25,002 nucleotides of DNA. Origin: Sulfurovum sp. Its GTDB lineage: Bacteria; Campylobacterota; Campylobacteria; Campylobacterales; Sulfurovaceae. The stretch lies in NCBI GenBank assembly GCA_020719895.1, contig DYPM01000010.1, positions 1 through 25,002 of the forward strand, given 5' to 3'. This document shows positions 22,792 through 25,002 of the stretch, piece by piece. Position 1 is the first letter of the stretch. Every line of letters begins with the position of its first letter. Made by a program: the position numbers and the translations under genes. The notes below the pieces were generated by a model that was given only the letters and a program-made list of their open reading frames with translations, ran no database searches and had not been told where the DNA came from.

Positions 22792-22811
22792 TGATATGTT
22801 ATCATATATCA
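22792..22811. promoter_or_regulatory. AT-rich inverted repeat, possible operator
   Basis: TGATAT (22792-22797) and ATATCA (22806-22811) separated by 8 nt, 24 nt before the GTG of the next gene. Its size fits a dimeric regulator, and the upstream response regulator is an obvious candidate, but OmpR-family proteins usually prefer direct repeats. AT-rich palindromes also arise by chance. Confidence 0.25.
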
Positions 22812-22834
22812 TAATTGATTTTGAAGGATAAAAT

Positions 22835-23155
22835 GTGAAAAAAGTTTGGATAGTATTTTTGATGGTATCTATGATGGTTTCTTCAATTGTGACAGTAGCA
22901 ACTGCAGATGCAGTAATGGGACAGAAAATTTTCAAAAAAAAATTAAGAAAAAAGTGTGGATTTTCAGGTGTAAAGTTTGCCAAAATGCACACACAATTGG
23001 AGTGGGAAACACTTTGGGATGAAGATGAGTTCCAAAAAGAGACAAAAATTATTTGTCCAAGATTGGATTTAAAGACTATCGAAGCGGAGTCGTGGGAGCA
23101 TCTTTATGATTTTATGTATAAAAATGCTAAAGATGGAACTATCCCTAAATGTTGA
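22835..23155 (+). CDS. Secreted cytochrome c-like protein without heme motif (paralogue 1)
   Basis: 106 residues: signal peptide to about residue 25 (ATADA), then GQKIFKKKLRKKCGFSGVKFAKMHTQLEWE, a stretch that reads like the start of a small cytochrome c (GxxIYxxxC..CHG) except that CGFSG replaces CxxCH. Cysteines are Cys41, Cys74 (IICPRL) and the C-terminal Cys106. It shares these positions with the next gene product but is more divergent and has a longer insertion near 80-88. Start is a GTG with AAGGAT upstream. With no CxxCH it cannot hold covalent heme in the usual way. Function is unknown: a thiol/disulfide protein or a heme-less relic are possible. Confidence 0.75.
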   Translation: MKKVWIVFLMVSMMVSSIVTVATADAVMGQKIFKKKLRKKCGFSGVKFAKMHTQLEWETLWDEDEFQKETKIICPRLDLKTIEAESWEHLYDFMYKNAKDGTIPKC

Positions 23156-23240
23156 TTTTTATTGACTTTTTTATGTCACAATATATTCACGATTCTTTAT
23201 TATTATCTTGCGATAAAAATCAAAATACAAAGGAAAATTA

Positions 23241-23555
23241 ATGAAAACTTTATTAAGAGTTGCTCTTGTGACTTTAATGGGTGTGGCTGTGGTTAGCACT
23301 ACTGCGATGGCAGATGCTGAAAAAGGCAAAAAAATTTATGTGAAAAAAATGAAATCAAAGTGTGGTTTTTCTGGTGCAAAGTTTGCACAAAAACACACTC
23401 AAGATGAGTGGGAAGCAATCAATGGTGCAGGTAAATTTGCAGAAGAAGCAAAAAAAATATGTCCAGGCTTGGAATTGAATCCGAAATTTGTTCCTGATAT
23501 TTATGATTTTGCTTATGAGTATGCTTCAGACTCGGGCAATGTACCAAGTTGTTAA
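23241..23555 (+). CDS. Secreted cytochrome c-like protein without heme motif (paralogue 2)
   Basis: 104 residues, tandem paralogue of the preceding product. The signal peptide ends near TAMADA (25), then EKGKKIYVKKMKSKCGFSG, KHTQDEWEAI, KKICPG and the C-terminal YDFAYEYASDSGNVPSC. Cysteines 41, 74 and 104 match those of paralogue 1. I recall related small proteins in Campylobacterota that keep the same CGFSG and ...GNVPSC ends and are sometimes labelled cytochrome c, although the CxxCH motif is absent. The ATG follows AAGGAAAATTA. The 85-nt gap upstream contains TTGACT and AT-rich boxes, so it may have its own promoter. Confidence 0.78.
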   Translation: MKTLLRVALVTLMGVAVVSTTAMADAEKGKKIYVKKMKSKCGFSGAKFAQKHTQDEWEAINGAGKFAEEAKKICPGLELNPKFVPDIYDFAYEYASDSGNVPSC

Positions 23556-23576
23556 GATTTTTTAAACATTAATCGT

Positions 23577-23582
23577 TATAAT
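23577..23582 (+). promoter_or_regulatory. Possible -10 box of the cytochrome c553 gene
   Basis: TATAAT at 23577-23582, 30 nt before the ATG, with a poor -35 (TTAAGA, 23552-23557, 19-nt spacer). AAAGGA supplies the ribosome-binding site. Confidence 0.4.
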
Positions 23583-23612
23583 AAAAACTCAAAATTATCA
23601 AAAGGACTCGAA

Positions 23613-23909
23613 ATGAAAAAGTTTTTAATCACAATGGCTGTTGCTGGTGTAACTTCGTTGATGGCTGATGGAGCAACTGTATTTGGAAAATGTGTTGCAT
23701 GTCATGGAGCAAAAGCAGAGAAGTCAGCATTGAACAAATCTGCAATTGTCCAAGGTCAAGATGCTGCTAAAATCATTGAATCACTCAATGGATACAAAGC
23801 TGGTACGCTCAACAAAAATGGTATGGGTGCGTTAATGAAAGGTCAAGTTGCTGCATTGAGCAACGATGATATCAAAGCTGTAGCAGAATATATTGCAACA
23901 TTGAAATAA
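23613..23909 (+). CDS. Periplasmic cytochrome c553-type monoheme cytochrome
   Basis: Class I c-type cytochrome of 98 residues, an electron carrier in the periplasm. The signal peptide ends about residue 18 (TSLMA). The heme motif is CVACH (27-31) followed by GAKAEKSALNKS. The Met ligand is Met71 or Met75 in the loop GYKAGTLNKNGMGALM, and the C-terminal helix is LSNDDIKAVAEYIATLK. It closely resembles cytochrome c553 of H. pylori in length and layout; in this phylum such proteins carry electrons from the bc1 complex to the cbb3 oxidase. It is preceded by two heme-less paralogues and followed by a likely terminator. Confidence 0.92.
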   Translation: MKKFLITMAVAGVTSLMADGATVFGKCVACHGAKAEKSALNKSAIVQGQDAAKIIESLNGYKAGTLNKNGMGALMKGQVAALSNDDIKAVAEYIATLK

Positions 23910-23918
23910 TCTTACTTT

Positions 23919-23955
23919 CTCAAAAGCCTTTGAGCTTTTGAGTTCTCTCCTCTTT
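23919..23955 (+). terminator. Probable terminator after cytochrome c553
   Basis: CTCAAAAGC/ctttga/GCTTTTGAG (23919-23942), a perfect 9-bp stem followed by the pyrimidine run TTCTCTCCTCTTTTT. The tract is not pure T, so termination may be partial. Confidence 0.55.
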
Positions 23956-24064
23956 TTCTCCCTTTATTTTTTATCCAAACCTAATTCTTCCCTAAAGCTT
24001 ATTCTTTAATGCAAGCCTCTCCATAAAAAGTGCTTGACATTGGTTTTTGTGTTTCTTTTTTGAT

Positions 24065-24562
24065 TTATGTGAGTGCTTTAAAGATCACTTCTCCATGTTT
24101 ATTTTCTGATTTTGCATTTATATACTCTTCGAGTAGTCTAAAAATAATTTCTTTTGATGGATATTTGGTAGTTTTAAACTCCAATACAGCACAATAAACT
24201 GATAGTCCTTTATCAAAGACTGCATTTTTGACAATACGATTGGCAAAGATAAAACCACCATGCACTTCTGTACCTTGACAAATCACTGCATAGAGATTAC
24301 GTGTACGATCTACAGGAAAAAGTATATCGGTGTCTCGTTTTTCTTGATTGACAATCGTCTGAATATCAACCTTCTCGCCAGATATCAATACAAGCACCAA
24401 TGAATCAATACGTTCATTTTCGAGAAGAAAATACATTACATCAAGTGTATTTTGTAGCATCTCAATCATCGAAACCGCAAGTTTTACTTCTGTCTCATTA
24501 AAGCATGTATTGTTGTCTTTGCATGATTTTCTTTTTCGTTGTGTATTTGCAGGGATTTCCAT
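24065..24562 (-). CDS. Hypothetical protein, possibly a degenerate GGDEF-like domain
   Basis: 165 residues, no signal peptide or membrane segment. The N-terminus is basic with two cysteines (RKRKSCKDNNTC), followed by a helix (ETEVKLAVSMIEMLQNTLDVMYFLLENE) and an alpha/beta part. Residues ~85-115 (DILFPVDRTRNLYAVICQGTEVHGGFIFANRI) are laid out like the region of a diguanylate cyclase around the GGDEF strand (RxGGDEFxVxLP...AxxxAERI), but the GGDEF residues themselves are absent. This resemblance is by eye and weak. It is read leftward, convergent with cytochrome c553 and divergent from the ferritin-like gene. I do not recognise a family with certainty. Confidence 0.6.
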   Translation of the reverse strand: MEIPANTQRKRKSCKDNNTCFNETEVKLAVSMIEMLQNTLDVMYFLLENERIDSLVLVLISGEKVDIQTIVNQEKRDTDILFPVDRTRNLYAVICQGTEVHGGFIFANRIVKNAVFDKGLSVYCAVLEFKTTKYPSKEIIFRLLEEYINAKSENKHGEVIFKALT

Positions 24563-24651
24563 TTTTTTTGTCCTTATTTTTAAAAAATTGAAATTTAGTA
24601 TAACAAAAATTTTATCAAACTCTGTTACGACTTTTTAATGATTTTTTATTA

Positions 24652-24668
24652 GAGTTCTTGCAGAACTC
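24652..24668 (+). repeat. Short hairpin shared with the insertion at 1326
   Basis: AGAGTTCTTGCAGAACT, forming AGTTCT/tgc/AGAACT, is identical to 1326-1342 and preceded in both places by an AT-rich run (TTTTTTAAAT or TTTTTATT). It lies about 20 nt before the start of the ferritin-like gene, just ahead of its ribosome-binding site (AAGGAT). Confidence 0.6.
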
Positions 24669-24687
24669 CAATTATAAGGATAAGCAA

Positions 24688-25002
24688 ATGGCAAGAAAAG
24701 GAAATTCAATCATCAGAGGTTTAGAGATTAGTGAAATTGTCGCAGTACCCAATAAAGCTTATGCAGATGAGTGGTTGGCGTATTATCAACATTTTATTGA
24801 AACAAAAGTGCTCAAAGGGATTATGAAAGATGCTGCAATTACAGAGCTAACACAACACGCAACAGATGAGTCAAGACATGCGACTATGATATCAGATCGT
24901 ATTGTTCAGCTGGACAGTACACCTTTGCTTCATCCTCAAGAGTGGTTTGCACAGTCTCATTGTGGATATGATGCTCCCGATTCGTTTGATGTAGTAGCGA
25001 TA
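24688..25002 (+). CDS. Ferritin-like domain protein (bacterioferritin/Dps superfamily), partial
   Basis: An open frame from ATG 24688 to the window edge (105 codons, 3' end missing). The translation starts MARKGNSIIRGLEISEIVA and continues NKAYADEWLAYYQHFIETKVLKG, then ELTQHATDESRHATMISDRIVQLDSTPLLHPQEW and SHCGYDAPDS. The helix ELxxHAxDExRHA carries the Glu and His iron ligands of the ferritin-like fold, with an earlier Glu/Tyr helix, and the D-x-x-P region is usual in the bacterioferritin/rubrerythrin-like group. A role in iron storage or peroxide protection is likely. AAGGATAAGCAA precedes the ATG. Exact subfamily cannot be set without the C-terminal half. Confidence 0.82.
   Translation, partial: MARKGNSIIRGLEISEIVAVPNKAYADEWLAYYQHFIETKVLKGIMKDAAITELTQHATDESRHATMISDRIVQLDSTPLLHPQEWFAQSHCGYDAPDSFDVVAI

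Noticed and set aside
22792..22811. Firm response-regulator operator
   Set aside because: A 6-bp AT palindrome is expected by chance in such DNA. It is kept only as a low-confidence site.
1..25002. CRISPR array, tRNA, rRNA, phage or transposase genes
   Set aside because: No regularly spaced direct repeats, cloverleaf sequences, ribosomal RNA tracts or recombinase motifs were seen. The repeats present are dispersed and palindromic.

Overview
The window is AT-rich, gene-dense DNA from a Campylobacterota (epsilonproteobacterial) chromosome. The closest feel is a free-living Sulfurimonas/Sulfurovum/Sulfuricurvum-type organism, but the genus cannot be fixed from the sequence. The main argument is the gene series DUF2018 - ispB - hemA - proS - (fxsA, dsb-like) - hemC, which matches, from memory, Helicobacter pylori HP0242-HP0237. 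Supporting points are a futalosine-pathway deaminase for menaquinone, a type II AroQ, a short epsilon-type RecO and small periplasmic c-type cytochromes.

Layout. 113-2141 (+) holds three secreted proteins of unknown role, two with DUF1566 (Lcl-like) domains; the third has a hairpin-rich in-frame insertion in its signal peptide. 2151-2253 is a palindromic intergenic element. 2325-8799 (+) is a tightly packed housekeeping operon: DUF2018, polyprenyl diphosphate synthase, HemA, ProS, FxsA, a periplasmic CPFC thioredoxin-fold protein and HemC, mostly with overlapping ends. 8796-10034 (-) is an aminofutalosine deaminase and 10229-10711 (+) is AroQ. 10789-14538 (-) holds a fatty acid desaturase, then (transcribed first) an MsbA-type ABC exporter overlapping a tyrosine/dual-specificity phosphatase. 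14696-17954 (+) is an ovothiol operon, ovoA-ovoB, closed by a good intrinsic terminator. 18050-19927 (-) holds an outer-membrane barrel protein, RecO and MsrA. 20165 (+) is a zinc-ribbon thioredoxin behind a leader with four hairpins, divergent from msrA. 20627-23909 (+) is a two-component system overlapping a monoheme cytochrome, then two paralogous cytochrome-like secreted proteins without a heme motif, and a cytochrome c553. 24065-24562 (-) is an unknown protein, and a ferritin-like gene runs off the right edge.

Shared themes. HemA and HemC supply tetrapyrrole, IspB and the aminofutalosine deaminase serve menaquinone, and the cytochromes use the heme. OvoAB, MsrA, thioredoxin and the ferritin-like protein form a loose thiol/oxidative-stress group.

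The least expected signal lies between the genes. Three dispersed copies (3506-3605, 10032-10153 reversed, 18674-18750) form a repeat family built from small exchangeable hairpins. One stem shows a compensatory base-pair change. Two copies end with a Shine-Dalgarno sequence at working distance from the start codon of the next gene (hemA, mqnX). A related hairpin mosaic sits inside the signal peptide of the third gene, and similar hairpins lie upstream of thioredoxin and the ferritin-like gene. No CRISPR array, rRNA, tRNA, transposase or phage gene was seen.
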